Assembly: GCF_035961655.1 (NCBI RefSeq)
Contig: NZ_CP108393.1
Coordinates: 3,703,501 to 3,767,500 of the forward strand
Direction: 5' to 3'
Source: Streptomyces sp. NBC_01317
GTDB lineage: Bacteria; Actinomycetota; Actinomycetes; Streptomycetales; Streptomycetaceae
Length of the DNA: 64,000 bases
The number at the start of each line of letters is the position of its first letter. Position 1 is the stretch's first letter. The position numbers and the translations under genes are program-made. The notes beneath the pieces are model-generated. The model saw nothing but the letters and a program-made list of their open reading frames with translations, was not told the origin of the DNA and searched no databases. This document shows positions 20,179 through 29,096 of this stretch, one piece after another.

Positions 20179-21405
20179 CTAGGGTCCGTCCGTACCCGGG
20201 CGGATCCGGCCGCGGCCGGCAGACGTACCCCTGCCGCCGGGCACCCGCGCCGCGTCCGCCGCCGAGGTGCCGTGGGTCCAGCCCGCCTCGTCCGTCACCC
20301 CGCGGACGCGGGTCGCGACCGTCTCGGGGAACATCCGGTCGGTACGGTCCTCGACCGCCACGTCCCGCGCGGCGAGGACCGGGAGGAGGGCGGCGCCCCC
20401 CGCGTCACCGGATTCGTCACGCGCGTCCGCCGTCACCTGGTCGGCCGCCGCGGCCAGGCGTTCGCCGAGGCGGTGCGCGTACGCCATCAGGAAGGACTGA
20501 CGGAAGGTCTTCGTCCGCTTGCGGCCCGCCGCCCGCTGCTCCGCCTCCGCGCGGGTCATCGCCGCCGTCCCCTGCACCAGCAGCGAGGTGTGGAGCAGTT
20601 CGACCGCCGCCAGGTCGGCCTCGAAGCCGACCACGGTGGAGAAGCCGTACGCGCTGTTCCACACCGCACGGCAGCGGTTGGCGGTGGCGACGGCGTCGAG
20701 CAGGATCGCCTTCGCCGTCTCGTACGGCGCGTCCACCCCGATCCGGCACGCGCCGGGCACATCGCCCCGCATCGTCCGGTCGGCGAGCAGCGCGTCGTCG
20801 ATGCTGTGCCGGGCCATCAGCTCCTGCGCCTTGGCGGTCAGTGCCTCGGCCTCCGGCGGGTAGCCGGTCACCTCCGCCTTCGCGAGCAGCGCGCGGATCC
20901 GGGTGAGCATGCGGGGCTCGCCCTCGGCGGGCGGCAGATGGAGGGGCGTGCCCGGTACGGGACCGACCGGTTCGACGGCGGGCAGGCGGATGAGCAGCCG
21001 GTACAGCTCCAGTACGGCGGTGGCGTGGGAGAAGCGGTCGGCCCGGGGCGTCGCCGGTGCCCGCGCCGACCCGGCGGTGAGGTCCGCGAGCTGGCCGGAC
21101 CAGCGCGGCGGGAGCCGCTCGTACCGCCGCGTTTCCGCCGTGATCAGCTCGGTGACGAGCCGTACGTGCGGCTCGTCGAGATCGCGGCGGACCAGCCGTA
21201 CGACGTCGGCGGGCTGCCAGCCGCGCTCCCAGGCCAGCCGTACGAACCCCTCACCGCGCCGGCGCAGCTCGGCGTCGGCGGTGGGGTCGGCGGCGAGGAG
21301 GGAGGCGCCGGTGTCGACCCCTTCGCTGCCGTCGCTCCCCGGGCCGCCGCCGGCCAGGAGGGCGGCGAGGGCCAGCTCGACGGTCCGTGTGCCGGCCTCG
21401 CTCAT
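20179..21405 (-). CDS. DUF2786 domain-containing protein
   Basis: 408 aa, soluble. The DUF2786 segment is near residues 163-205 (LTRIRALLAKAEVTGYPPEAEALTAKAQELMARHSID), followed by a conserved region (CRIGVDAPYETAKAILLDAVATANRCRAVW). Some DUF2786 proteins are linked to plasmids or phages; the function is unknown. The C-terminal 30 residues are Gly/Arg/Thr-rich and disordered. Three motif copies lie 26-65 bp upstream of its start. Confidence 0.88.
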   Translation of the reverse strand: MSEAGTRTVELALAALLAGGGPGSDGSEGVDTGASLLAADPTADAELRRRGEGFVRLAWERGWQPADVVRLVRRDLDEPHVRLVTELITAETRRYERLPPRWSGQLADLTAGSARAPATPRADRFSHATAVLELYRLLIRLPAVEPVGPVPGTPLHLPPAEGEPRMLTRIRALLAKAEVTGYPPEAEALTAKAQELMARHSIDDALLADRTMRGDVPGACRIGVDAPYETAKAILLDAVATANRCRAVWNSAYGFSTVVGFEADLAAVELLHTSLLVQGTAAMTRAEAEQRAAGRKRTKTFRQSFLMAYAHRLGERLAAAADQVTADARDESGDAGGAALLPVLAARDVAVEDRTDRMFPETVATRVRGVTDEAGWTHGTSAADAARVPGGRGTSAGRGRIRPGTDGP

Positions 21406-21430
21406 GCCACTGCCCTCCCCGTACCTGCGC

Positions 21431-21470
21431 GTGCGTATCTGCGCGTGTGCATCTGCCCGTGTGTATCTGC
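21431..21470 (+). promoter_or_regulatory. Operator-like motif, site C (three direct repeats)
   Basis: GTGCGTATCTGC, GTGTGCATCTGC and GTGTGTATCTGC start at 21431, 21445 and 21459, an exact 14-bp period. They lie in the divergent gap between the DUF2786 gene and the acetyltransferase. They share GTGNATCTGC-like cores with sites A and B. Confidence 0.6.
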
Positions 21471-21549
21471 CCGAAGGATCAATGATCCCAGACCGGGTGT
21501 GCGGCTAGCGTGGGCGCCTCCGTATCCGCGTCCGAGGAGAGGACCGACC

Positions 21550-22110
21550 GTGGGCGAGAACAAGCGGCGCATGCTGGCCGGGGAGTGGTACATCGCGGAC
21601 GACGAGGAGCTGGGCGCGCAGACCGAGCGCCGCTTCGCGCTCTGCGCGGCGTACAACGCGAACGGAGGGGCCGAGCATGCCGAGCGCGCGGGGATCCTGG
21701 CGGAGCTGCTCGGTTCGGTGGGTGAGCGGGTGAACATCCGGCCGCCGTTCCACTGCGACTACGGCACGTACATCAGCGTCGGTGACCGTACGTTCGTCAA
21801 CTTCAACGCGGTGTTCCTGGACGCGGCCCCGATCACCGTCGGGGCCGACGTCCAGATCGGCCCGAACGTCCAGCTGCTCACGCCGCTCCACGAGCTGGAC
21901 ACGGAACGGCGGCGGGCGGGCTGGGAGAGGGCGGCGCCGATCACCATCGGGGACAACGTCTGGCTGGGGGGCGGGGTGATCGTCTGTCCGGGGGTGACGA
22001 TCGGCGAGAACACGGTGGTGGGGGCGGGGGCCGTGGTGACGAAGGACCTGCCGGCCGGGGTGCTGGCGGTGGGGAATCCGGCGAGGGTGGTCAGGGCGCT
22101 GACGGAGTGA
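21550..22110 (+). CDS. Sugar O-acetyltransferase (maltose/galactoside acetyltransferase type)
   Basis: 186 aa. An N-terminal Mac domain (MLAGEWYIADDEELGAQTERRFALCAAYNA) is followed by a left-handed parallel beta-helix of hexapeptide repeats (ITVGADVQIGPNVQLLTP, ITIGDNVWLGGGVIVCPGVTIGENTVVGAGAVVTKDLP). The catalytic His is expected in the TPLHELD loop. It transfers acetyl from acetyl-CoA to a sugar hydroxyl. The GTG at 21550 is the family-like start (MGENKRRMLAGEWY). Confidence 0.93.
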   Translation: MGENKRRMLAGEWYIADDEELGAQTERRFALCAAYNANGGAEHAERAGILAELLGSVGERVNIRPPFHCDYGTYISVGDRTFVNFNAVFLDAAPITVGADVQIGPNVQLLTPLHELDTERRRAGWERAAPITIGDNVWLGGGVIVCPGVTIGENTVVGAGAVVTKDLPAGVLAVGNPARVVRALTE

Positions 22111-22154
22111 CGGAGCAGGGGGCGGGGGAATGTGCCCCCGCCCCCGCCGATTTA

Positions 22155-22204
22155 CGGCCGTACGGCCCTACCGCCCTACCGCCCTACCGCCCTACGGCCC
22201 TACG
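22155..22204. repeat. Tandem CCCTACCG repeats between convergent genes
   Basis: Four to five copies of a nine-base unit (CCCTACCGC, drifting to CCCTACGGC). They end at the stop of the oxidoreductase and sit between two convergent genes. Confidence 0.8.
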
Positions 22205-23114
22205 GCACGATCACCAGCTTGCCCGTCGGGTGGCCCTCCTCGCTCCTCGCCTGCGCCTCCGCCGCGCGGGACAGCGGAAACGTCTCGGCGATCCGGAGGC
22301 GCAGACCGCCCTCGACCGCCAGCCCGGCGTTCCGTACCAGCGAGTCCCGCTTCCACTCGTCGTCGGGCGCGCCGGACGTCATCGTCACCCCGTACTCGGC
22401 CGCCTCCCCGTCCGCGATGGTGACGATGCGGTCGGTCGTACCGCCGCGCAGTTCGATCGAGTCGGGCAGCGCTCCCTTGCCGGCCGCGTCGAACACGGCG
22501 TCCACGCCCTGGGGCGCGACCTTCCTGACCCGCTCGACCAGACCGTCGCCGTACGCCACGGGCACGGCGCCCAGGGAGCGCACGTAGTCGTGGTTCGACG
22601 GGGCCGCCGTACCGATGACGTTGACGCCGCGTGCCACCGCGAGCTGTACGGCCACCGCGCCGACACCGCCGGACGCGCCGTGCAGGAGCAGGGTCTCGCC
22701 GTCGGCCAGGGCCAGCAGGTCCAGCACCCGGAGCGCGGTCTCCCCGGCGATCGGGATCGCCGCGGCCTCCTCCCAGCCGAGCCCGGCGGGCTTGGGCGCG
22801 ACGACGTCGGCGAGGGCGTACTCGGCGTACGAACCGGTGGCGCTCCACCCCAGCACCTCGTCGCCGACGGCGTACTCGGTCACTCCCTCACCGATCTCGT
22901 CGACGACACCGGCGAATTCGAGGCCCGGGACATACGGCAGCGGGGTGGGGAAGAAATCTTTCAGCCATCCGTGGCGGATCTTGTAGTCCATCGGGTTGAC
23001 GCCTGCGGCCTTCACGGCGACGCGGACCTGGCCGGGGCCCGCGTGTGGTTCGCCGATGTCCTTGAGGTGCAGGACCTCGGGGCCGCCGAACTCCTCGAAC
23101 TGGATCGCCTTCAT
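22200..23114 (-). CDS. NADP-dependent oxidoreductase, zinc-binding dehydrogenase (quinone reductase) type
   Basis: 304 aa MDR-superfamily enzyme. GroES-like N-terminal half (GQVRVAVKAAGVNPMDYKI), then a Rossmann fold with LLLHGASGGVGAVAVQLA. No catalytic-zinc Cys/His set is visible, so it is a zinc-free quinone oxidoreductase or enone reductase type. ATG at 23114 has GGAG upstream; the 21 extra upstream codons are His/Pro-rich and not family-like. It is divergent from the polymerase gene. Confidence 0.9.
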   Translation of the reverse strand: MKAIQFEEFGGPEVLHLKDIGEPHAGPGQVRVAVKAAGVNPMDYKIRHGWLKDFFPTPLPYVPGLEFAGVVDEIGEGVTEYAVGDEVLGWSATGSYAEYALADVVAPKPAGLGWEEAAAIPIAGETALRVLDLLALADGETLLLHGASGGVGAVAVQLAVARGVNVIGTAAPSNHDYVRSLGAVPVAYGDGLVERVRKVAPQGVDAVFDAAGKGALPDSIELRGGTTDRIVTIADGEAAEYGVTMTSGAPDDEWKRDSLVRNAGLAVEGGLRLRIAETFPLSRAAEAQARSEEGHPTGKLVIVP

Positions 23115-23252
23115 GCGTGTCTCCGTGGGGTGGGGGTGGGGATCGTGTTGTCTACGGAATCGATCGTGCCGCTTCACGGGCCGTCCGGCGGCCGGACCCG
23201 CCCGGCTGCCGGACCTGCCCGGCTGTCAGACCCTCCTGCGAGACTCGATTCC

Positions 23253-24944
23253 ATGACCGAACGATGGGCTGTCGCACCGACGGACGGCGGCGGCGCGCTG
23301 CTCGCTCCGCTGGGCGCCGACGGCCTGCCCGCCGGGCCCGTGCAGCGGGAGCCCGAGCTGGTCGCGGCGGTCAGGGAGCGGCTGCCCGGGGTCGGGCGGT
23401 GGGTGTGGCGGTCGACGGCGGAGACGTATCCGCGCCTGCTGGCGGCAGGGGTACGGGTGGAGCGGTGTTACGACATCGAGGCGGCGGAGCAGCTCCTCCT
23501 CGGCCATGAGGGGCGGCTCGGGGAGCCCCGGTCGGCGGCGGCGGCCTGGGCACGGCTGCACAACGGGCCCGTACCGCCCGATCCGCCGCCGCGCTCGGCG
23601 GCGCCGGGCTCGCAGTCGTCGCTGTTCGAGCCGCACGCGGGCGCCGACATCCCCTTCGAGGGCTTGTTGGAGGTCTACGCGCGGCAGCGGGAGAGACACG
23701 CGGCGGCCGAACACCCCGGACGGATGCGGCTGCTCACGGCGTCGGAGTCGGCGGGCATGCTGGTGGCCGCCGAGATGCACCGCGCGGGGCTGCCGTGGCG
23801 GGCGGACGTGCACCGCGAGGTGCTGCACGAGCTGCTGGGCGAGCGGTACGCGGGCGGGGGTGAGCCGCGCCGGCTGGCGGAGCTGGCGGACGAGGTGTCG
23901 GCGGCGTTCGGGCGGCGGGTGCGGCCGGATCTGCCCGCCGATGTCGTGAAGGCCTTCGCGGGCGCCGGGATCAAGGTGAGGTCGACGCGGCGCTGGGAGC
24001 TGGCGGAGATCGACCACCCGGCGGTGGAGCCGCTGATCCAGTACAAGAAGCTGTACCGGATCTGGACGGCACACGGCTGGGGGTGGCTCCAGGACTGGGT
24101 ACGGGACGGGCGGTTCCGGCCGGAATACCTGCCGGGCGGTACGGTCTCCGGCCGCTGGACGACCAACGGCGGCGGGGCGCTCCAGATCCCCAAGGTGATA
24201 CGGCGTGCCGTCGTCGCCGACGCGGGGTGGCGGCTTGTGGTGGCGGACGCCGACCAGATGGAGCCCCGGGTGCTGGCCGCGATCTCCCGCGACCCGGGGC
24301 TGATGGAGGTGGCCGGGCACGGCGGCGATCTGTACACGGCCCTGTCCGACCGGGCGTTCGCGGGCGACCGCGACCACGCGAAGGTCGCGCTGCTGGGCGC
24401 GATCTACGGCCAGACGTCGGGCGACGGGTTGAAGAACCTGGCGGCGCTGCGGCGCAGGTTCCCGCTGGCCGTGGCGTATGTGGACGACGCGGCGAGGGCG
24501 GGCGAGGAGGGCAGGCTCGTACGGACGTGGCTCGGGCGCACCAGCCCGCGCGCGGCCGGGGCGGAGGACGACGGCGAGGCGGGGATCCCGCAGGACGCGG
24601 GGGAGGCGGTGTCCGTGGACGGTGAGTTCACCCCGGGGTACGCGTCGACGAACGGCCGGGCGCGCGGCCGCTTCACGCGGAACTTCGTCGTGCAGGGCAG
24701 CGCGGCCGACTGGGCGCTGCTGATGCTGGCGGCGCTGCGGCGGGCGACGGCGGGGATGCGGGCGGAGCTGGTGTTCTTCCAGCACGACGAGGTGATCGTG
24801 CACTGCCCGGAGGACGAGACGACGGAGGTGACGGAGGCGATCCGGGCGGCGGGGGAGCTGGCCGGCCGAATCGCCTTCGGCGAGACGCCGGTGCGGTTTC
24901 CGTTCACGACGGCGACGGTGGAGCGGTACTTCGACGCGAAGTGA
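23253..24944 (+). CDS. Bifunctional 3'-5' exonuclease / family-A DNA polymerase-like protein
   Basis: 563 aa, short for a PolA. Polymerase motif A VADADQMEPRVLA (Asp332), motif B with AKVALLGAIYGQTSG, and motif C FFQHDEVIVHC (Asp512) are all present, so the polymerase site looks intact. The N-terminal region resembles a reduced 3'-5' exonuclease fold without clear DEDD metal residues. No 5' nuclease domain. Such proteins accompany full PolA in Streptomyces; a repair role is inferred. ATG at 23253. Confidence 0.88.
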   Translation: MTERWAVAPTDGGGALLAPLGADGLPAGPVQREPELVAAVRERLPGVGRWVWRSTAETYPRLLAAGVRVERCYDIEAAEQLLLGHEGRLGEPRSAAAAWARLHNGPVPPDPPPRSAAPGSQSSLFEPHAGADIPFEGLLEVYARQRERHAAAEHPGRMRLLTASESAGMLVAAEMHRAGLPWRADVHREVLHELLGERYAGGGEPRRLAELADEVSAAFGRRVRPDLPADVVKAFAGAGIKVRSTRRWELAEIDHPAVEPLIQYKKLYRIWTAHGWGWLQDWVRDGRFRPEYLPGGTVSGRWTTNGGGALQIPKVIRRAVVADAGWRLVVADADQMEPRVLAAISRDPGLMEVAGHGGDLYTALSDRAFAGDRDHAKVALLGAIYGQTSGDGLKNLAALRRRFPLAVAYVDDAARAGEEGRLVRTWLGRTSPRAAGAEDDGEAGIPQDAGEAVSVDGEFTPGYASTNGRARGRFTRNFVVQGSAADWALLMLAALRRATAGMRAELVFFQHDEVIVHCPEDETTEVTEAIRAAGELAGRIAFGETPVRFPFTTATVERYFDAK

Positions 24945-24968
24945 GCGGGGCGGGCGCCTCCGACCGCG

Positions 24969-25002
24969 GCGATCCGCCGAGCCCCCCGGCTCGGCGGATC
25001 GC
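24969..25002. terminator. Bidirectional terminator
   Basis: Perfect 15-bp inverted repeat (GCGATCCGCCGAGCC and its complement) with a CCCC loop, between convergent genes. Confidence 0.85.
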
Positions 25003-25041
25003 GATGTCGGTCCTACGGTTGGACGCGTCCGCGGACACGCC

Positions 25042-26319
25042 CTATCGGGCCGTCAGCCACTTCTCGCTGGTGGCGAGGGCGGTGAGCTGGCCGATCGAGA
25101 GCACGGGCGCCTTGCGGGTCGCGTCGGCGTGGAACGCGTCGGCGTTGAGGGCGGAGACCACCACGCGGAGACCGTCGGGGCGCATGGTGTCGGCGGTCCA
25201 CATGACCGCGCCCTTGCCGCCCTTCTCACTGGGCTCCTTGGTCGTCTTCAGGAGCGTGCCGTCCGGCAGGGTCGTCGCGCCCTCGCCGTACAGCTCGTCC
25301 GCGACATCAAGCATGTCGGGCTGCACATTGACCTGGACGAACCCGGCTCCCTTGCCGTCGTCCACGACGGCGTACGCGTACTCGTCCTCCTGGCCGCCGT
25401 GGTCGAGCACCTTCACCCTCTTGGGGAGCAGGGAAAGGAACGTCTCACGGACCGTCCCCTGTACGGTCCCGGCGGACTCGCCCACCCCCGTGCCGCCCGC
25501 CCCCTCCGGGAACTCGGAGGGGCCGACCTTCCGCTCGGCGTCCTTCCCGGGCGGGGCCGTGGGCAGCGCGCGCAGTGGCCCGTTCCATTCCTTCGACGTC
25601 ACCAGGGCCCGCAACTCCGCTGTGCCGAGGGGAGGTTCGGGCCGGGAGACCTGGGCGCCCTTCTCGGCGGGGGCGTTGTACTCGGTGACGTCGACCAGGA
25701 ACCTGCCGTTCATCCGCGTCGCCTGCCACCGCTTGACGCCGTCCTTGAGGTCCGGACCCTCGTACCCCTGGAAGATCCGGAGCGCCGAACCGTCGGGGAG
25801 CTGGGTGTGGGAGCAGGACTCGTACGGTACGAGCACCTGATCCGGGCACTGCATCTGCGGGATCGCGGGCTTTCCGCCCACGCGGGTGAGGACGACGGCG
25901 ATCGCGGCCGGGCCCTTGCCGTCGTCGAAGACCCCGGACACGTCGGCGCTGGGTGTGTCCCCGGCTCCCCTGGCGCTCACCTCGCTCAGCGTTCCCCCGG
26001 GAAGCAGACCCGTCAGGATCTTGGTCAGGTCGGCGCCGGAGAGCCCTGCCTCGGTGGCGGACAGGGCCGGCACGGCGAGGGACGTACCGCCACTCTCCGT
26101 ACCCCCCAGCAGCCCGCCCCCGTACGCCCCGCCGACGCCGATCACGGCCAGAGCGAGCACACCGCCGGTCACGGCGGCCGAACGGCGGCGGGCCACCTTG
26201 CGGCGGCCACGCGCCAGTCCGCCGTCGACCAGGGTGGACCAGTCGGCGGGCTCGAAGGTGTCGCCCGTGGCACGCAGCGCGTGACCGATCTTGTCCTCGT
26301 ACGGCTCTTCAAAGGGCAT
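25042..26319 (-). CDS. Single-pass membrane protein downstream of a SigE-type sigma factor
   Basis: 425 aa from the ATG at 26319. A cytoplasmic N-terminus of about 45 residues is followed by one membrane segment (AAVTGGVLALAVIGVGGAYGGGLLG) and a large extracytoplasmic part. Two similar halves each contain a GTLSEV/LPDGTLL-type segment and a value-like domain (VSGVFDDGKGPAAIAVVLTRVG; YAVVDDGKGAGFVQVNVQP), suggesting an internal duplication. It lies 66 bp after the sigma factor gene and may be its anti-sigma or sensor, but no zinc HxxxCxxC motif is seen. Confidence 0.75.
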   Translation of the reverse strand: MPFEEPYEDKIGHALRATGDTFEPADWSTLVDGGLARGRRKVARRRSAAVTGGVLALAVIGVGGAYGGGLLGGTESGGTSLAVPALSATEAGLSGADLTKILTGLLPGGTLSEVSARGAGDTPSADVSGVFDDGKGPAAIAVVLTRVGGKPAIPQMQCPDQVLVPYESCSHTQLPDGSALRIFQGYEGPDLKDGVKRWQATRMNGRFLVDVTEYNAPAEKGAQVSRPEPPLGTAELRALVTSKEWNGPLRALPTAPPGKDAERKVGPSEFPEGAGGTGVGESAGTVQGTVRETFLSLLPKRVKVLDHGGQEDEYAYAVVDDGKGAGFVQVNVQPDMLDVADELYGEGATTLPDGTLLKTTKEPSEKGGKGAVMWTADTMRPDGLRVVVSALNADAFHADATRKAPVLSIGQLTALATSEKWLTAR

Positions 26320-26385
26320 GGTTGATCCCACTCCTTACTCATGGTTCACGGGACAGAACAGTCCTGAACGGGAGTTCCGCCAGGA

Positions 26386-26958
26386 TCAGCGGTCGGCGAA
26401 CTCGGCGAACACGCCGCCCAGTTGCTCACGCAGCTTGGCCAACGCCCGTACGGATCTGGTCCGTACGGCGGCCGAGCTGCAATTCATCGCGTGCGCCGTC
26501 TCCTCGATGCTGCGGTCCTCCCAGTACCGCAGCACCACCACCGCCCGGTCCTTCGGGGGCAGTTGGCCGAGCGCGGCGAGGAGCGCCACGCGCAGCGCGG
26601 GGTCGTCGCCCGAGTGGGGGACCGTCTCGGGGATCTCCCCGACGGGCTGTTCGGTGGCCGAGCGCCGCCGCCGGTGGGTGAGGAACGTACGGACCAGGAC
26701 GGTCTGGGCGTACCCCGCCGGGTTGTCGATCCGGGCGACGCGCCCCCACAGCGCGTACATCCGGCCGAGCGTCTCCTGCACCAGGTCTTCGGCGAGATGC
26801 GTGTCGCCGCTGGTCAGCAGGCACGCGGAGCGGAAGAGGTGGTTCGTACGGCCGGCGGCGAACTGTTTGAAATCGTCCGCGCGGGCCGCGCGCACGCCCT
26901 CACCGCTCCGACGCCCCCGCCCCCTCATTCCCATGAGGCCCATGGTTTCCCCGTTCAC
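26386..26958 (-). CDS. SigE-family (ECF group) RNA polymerase sigma factor
   Basis: 190 aa. Region 2 (FRSACLLTSGDTHLAEDLVQETLGRMYALW) and region 4 (LPPKDRAVVVLRYWEDRSIEETAHAMNCSSAAVRTRSVRALAKLRE) of an ECF factor of the actinobacterial SigE family. The N-terminus before residue 27 is Gly/Arg-rich, so the true start could be GTG 26958, or an ATG at 26943 or 26934. It is probably co-transcribed with the membrane protein gene that follows. This is not the classical cell-envelope SigE with CseABC neighbours. Confidence 0.88.
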   Translation of the reverse strand: MNGETMGLMGMRGRGRRSGEGVRAARADDFKQFAAGRTNHLFRSACLLTSGDTHLAEDLVQETLGRMYALWGRVARIDNPAGYAQTVLVRTFLTHRRRRSATEQPVGEIPETVPHSGDDPALRVALLAALGQLPPKDRAVVVLRYWEDRSIEETAHAMNCSSAAVRTRSVRALAKLREQLGGVFAEFADR

Positions 26959-27118
26959 CTGGACTGCTCCGGCTTCCCGCCCTTACCTCTCTCTGACGCG
27001 ACGGCGGGGCCGGAATGTTTCAGAGGGATCCGGGGACCGGGGGTCGGGCGCCATCCGGGCGACTCGATTAGGGTGAATAGAGGCACAAAAGGGACGGGCG
27101 GCGACAGGTGGTGGGTGG

Positions 27119-28132
27119 ATGACGGTCCCATGGAGCGGCGCGGGCCTGCCTCCGGCCGCCGAGCTGCGTATCACCGAGGCCCAACGAAGCGGAACGTGGT
27201 CGTCCGCGCTCTCCACGAGCGCCTTCGCGGCGATCCGCTCGGTGGGCTTCGAGCCGGTGGGCCAGGCGATGGGATCGACGGTCTACCAGGTGGGACGCGC
27301 GGGCCGGAACTGGGGGTACTACGACTGCCTCTACCTCGGCGCGGGCTACACGATGTCGACGGCGCCCGGCCAGGTGGCCCTGTCCGGGGACGGCGCACCG
27401 GCGGCCGGGCTCGTTCATGTGTTCGACGAGGCGCGCCGTACTGCTCTCAGCAGGCTGGCGGCGGAGTGCACGGCGCTCGGCGGCGACGGGGTCGTGGCGG
27501 CGGAATTCACCATGGCCCCTTTCCCGTCGCAGCCGAACTGCCTGGAGTTCAAGGTGATCGGTACGGCGGTCCGGGCCAGGGGCGACGTCCGCGCGCCGCG
27601 CCCCTTCACCTGCCACCTGGACGGCCAGGGCTTCGCCAAGCTCGTCGCGGCCGGCTGGGTGCCGGTGGAACTGCTGGTCGGCATGTCGATCGGCGTCCGC
27701 CACGACGACTTCGGCACCCGCTCGCAGGCGTTCTCCTGGAGCAACACCGAGGTCGGCGCGTGGAGCGCGCTGGTCGGGGACGTACGGGCCGACGCCCGGC
27801 ACCAGCTGGAGCTGCAAGGGACCCACGCCGGTGGCGACGGCGTCATCCTCGCCAGCGGTGACCTGCGGATCTGGCGGGAGTCGTGCGTACGGGCGTCCCG
27901 CTACGGCACCGAGGCGGAGGACCACGTGGCCGAGTCGACGATGGTGGCCACGACCATCGCCCGCTTCCAGGCGCGGGCGGAGCGCCCGCCGACGCTCGCC
28001 GTGATGCCGCTGGACCGGCGGGGCGACCGGCTGCGGCGCCGGCTCGCGGCGACGGAGGGCAGTCCGTACGGGGATCCGGCCGAGCGGCGCCGGCTCGTCG
28101 AGGAGCTGGAGGAGCTGGGCGACCAGGGATGA
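27119..28132 (+). CDS. Heavy-metal-binding-domain (YbjQ-like) protein 1
   Basis: 337 aa, soluble. Two YbjQ/PF01906-like units: GFEPVGQAMGSTVYQVG...GGDGVVAAEF...EFKVIGTAV and then AGWVPVELLVGMSIGV...GGDGVILASGDLRI. The C-terminal 60 residues are charged. The second unit is less well conserved. It is the first gene of a three-gene plus-strand cassette. Despite the domain name no metal ligands are evident, so function is unknown. Confidence 0.82.
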   Translation: MTVPWSGAGLPPAAELRITEAQRSGTWSSALSTSAFAAIRSVGFEPVGQAMGSTVYQVGRAGRNWGYYDCLYLGAGYTMSTAPGQVALSGDGAPAAGLVHVFDEARRTALSRLAAECTALGGDGVVAAEFTMAPFPSQPNCLEFKVIGTAVRARGDVRAPRPFTCHLDGQGFAKLVAAGWVPVELLVGMSIGVRHDDFGTRSQAFSWSNTEVGAWSALVGDVRADARHQLELQGTHAGGDGVILASGDLRIWRESCVRASRYGTEAEDHVAESTMVATTIARFQARAERPPTLAVMPLDRRGDRLRRRLAATEGSPYGDPAERRRLVEELEELGDQG

Positions 28133-28201
28133 CGGCAGAAACGGCGACGGACGGTCAGTGGCACGGCACGGCGCGAGCAGCCCGGAAGAAGAGGTGGAGA
28201 C

Positions 28202-29092
28202 GTGAGCGGTGACTACGCGGACGAGGGTACGAACGAGGGTGGCGCCACGGAGGAGGCGCGGAACCCCGGCACCGGCCCCAGCGAACAGGGGGTCCCGGTC
28301 GACGCCATGCGCAGGCTGGCGGCGCTGGAGCCGGGGAAGGCCGGTTCGATCTTCACCAGCGACCTCTCGGTGAACGAGTTCCTGCTTGTACGGGAGGTGG
28401 GCTTCCGCCCCATCGGCCTGGTGCTCGGCAGCTCGATCTACCACGTGGGCATCCAGCTCGGCCGGTGGAACAAGAACCAGGAGCTGGAGACCCTCAGCCA
28501 AGCGATGTACCACGCACGTGAGTTGGCCATGACCCGGATGGAGGCCGAGGCCGCGCAGCTGGGCGCGGACGGCATCGTCGGGGTCCGGCTGAGCGTCGAG
28601 GCACGGGAGTTCGGCAACGACATCGCCGAGTTCATCGCCATCGGCACGGCGGTGAAGTCCGACCACCCGGCGCCGGGCGGCACGGTCTGGCGCAACAACA
28701 AGGGCCAGCCCTTCACTTCGGACCTCTCGGGCCAGGACTTCTGGACCCTGATCCGGGCGGGCTACGCGCCGCTCGGCATGGTGATGGGCACGTGCGTGTA
28801 CCACATCGCGCACCAGCGGATGGGGTCGACGTTCTCCAACTTCGGCAAGAACGTGGAGATCGAGAAGTTCACCCAGGCCCTCTACGACGCCCGCGAACTG
28901 GCCATGGCCCGGATGCAGGCGGAGGCGGAGGAGCTGGACGCGGAGGGGGTCGTCGGCGTCCAGCTGAACGCGCACAACCACCGCTGGGGCGGCCACACCA
29001 CGGAGTTCTTCTCGATCGGTACGGCGGTACGGCCGCTGCGCTCCGACCACGAGATCCAACGTCCGACGATGGTGCTGAGCCTGGACGGGTGA
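28202..29092 (+). CDS. Heavy-metal-binding-domain (YbjQ-like) protein 2
   Basis: 296 aa from a GTG. Two clear, similar YbjQ units: FTSDLSVNEFLLVREVGFRPIGLVLGS...GADGIVGVRL...AEFIAIGTAV and FTSDLSGQDFWTLIRAGYAPLGMVMGT...GVVGVQLNAH...TEFFSIGTAV. The repeated E(L/F)xTL/TQA(M/L)YxARELAMxRMxAEA helix is nearly identical in both. The N-terminal 45 residues are disordered and acidic. It is paralogous to the gene before it and likely co-transcribed. No known reaction. Confidence 0.85.
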   Translation: MSGDYADEGTNEGGATEEARNPGTGPSEQGVPVDAMRRLAALEPGKAGSIFTSDLSVNEFLLVREVGFRPIGLVLGSSIYHVGIQLGRWNKNQELETLSQAMYHARELAMTRMEAEAAQLGADGIVGVRLSVEAREFGNDIAEFIAIGTAVKSDHPAPGGTVWRNNKGQPFTSDLSGQDFWTLIRAGYAPLGMVMGTCVYHIAHQRMGSTFSNFGKNVEIEKFTQALYDARELAMARMQAEAEELDAEGVVGVQLNAHNHRWGGHTTEFFSIGTAVRPLRSDHEIQRPTMVLSLDG

Positions 29093-29096
29093 CACC

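Noticed and set aside
28129..28212. 27-codon ORF overlapping the first YbjQ stop as ATGA
   Set aside because: Basic, low-information peptide bridging two genes; more likely spacer than gene.
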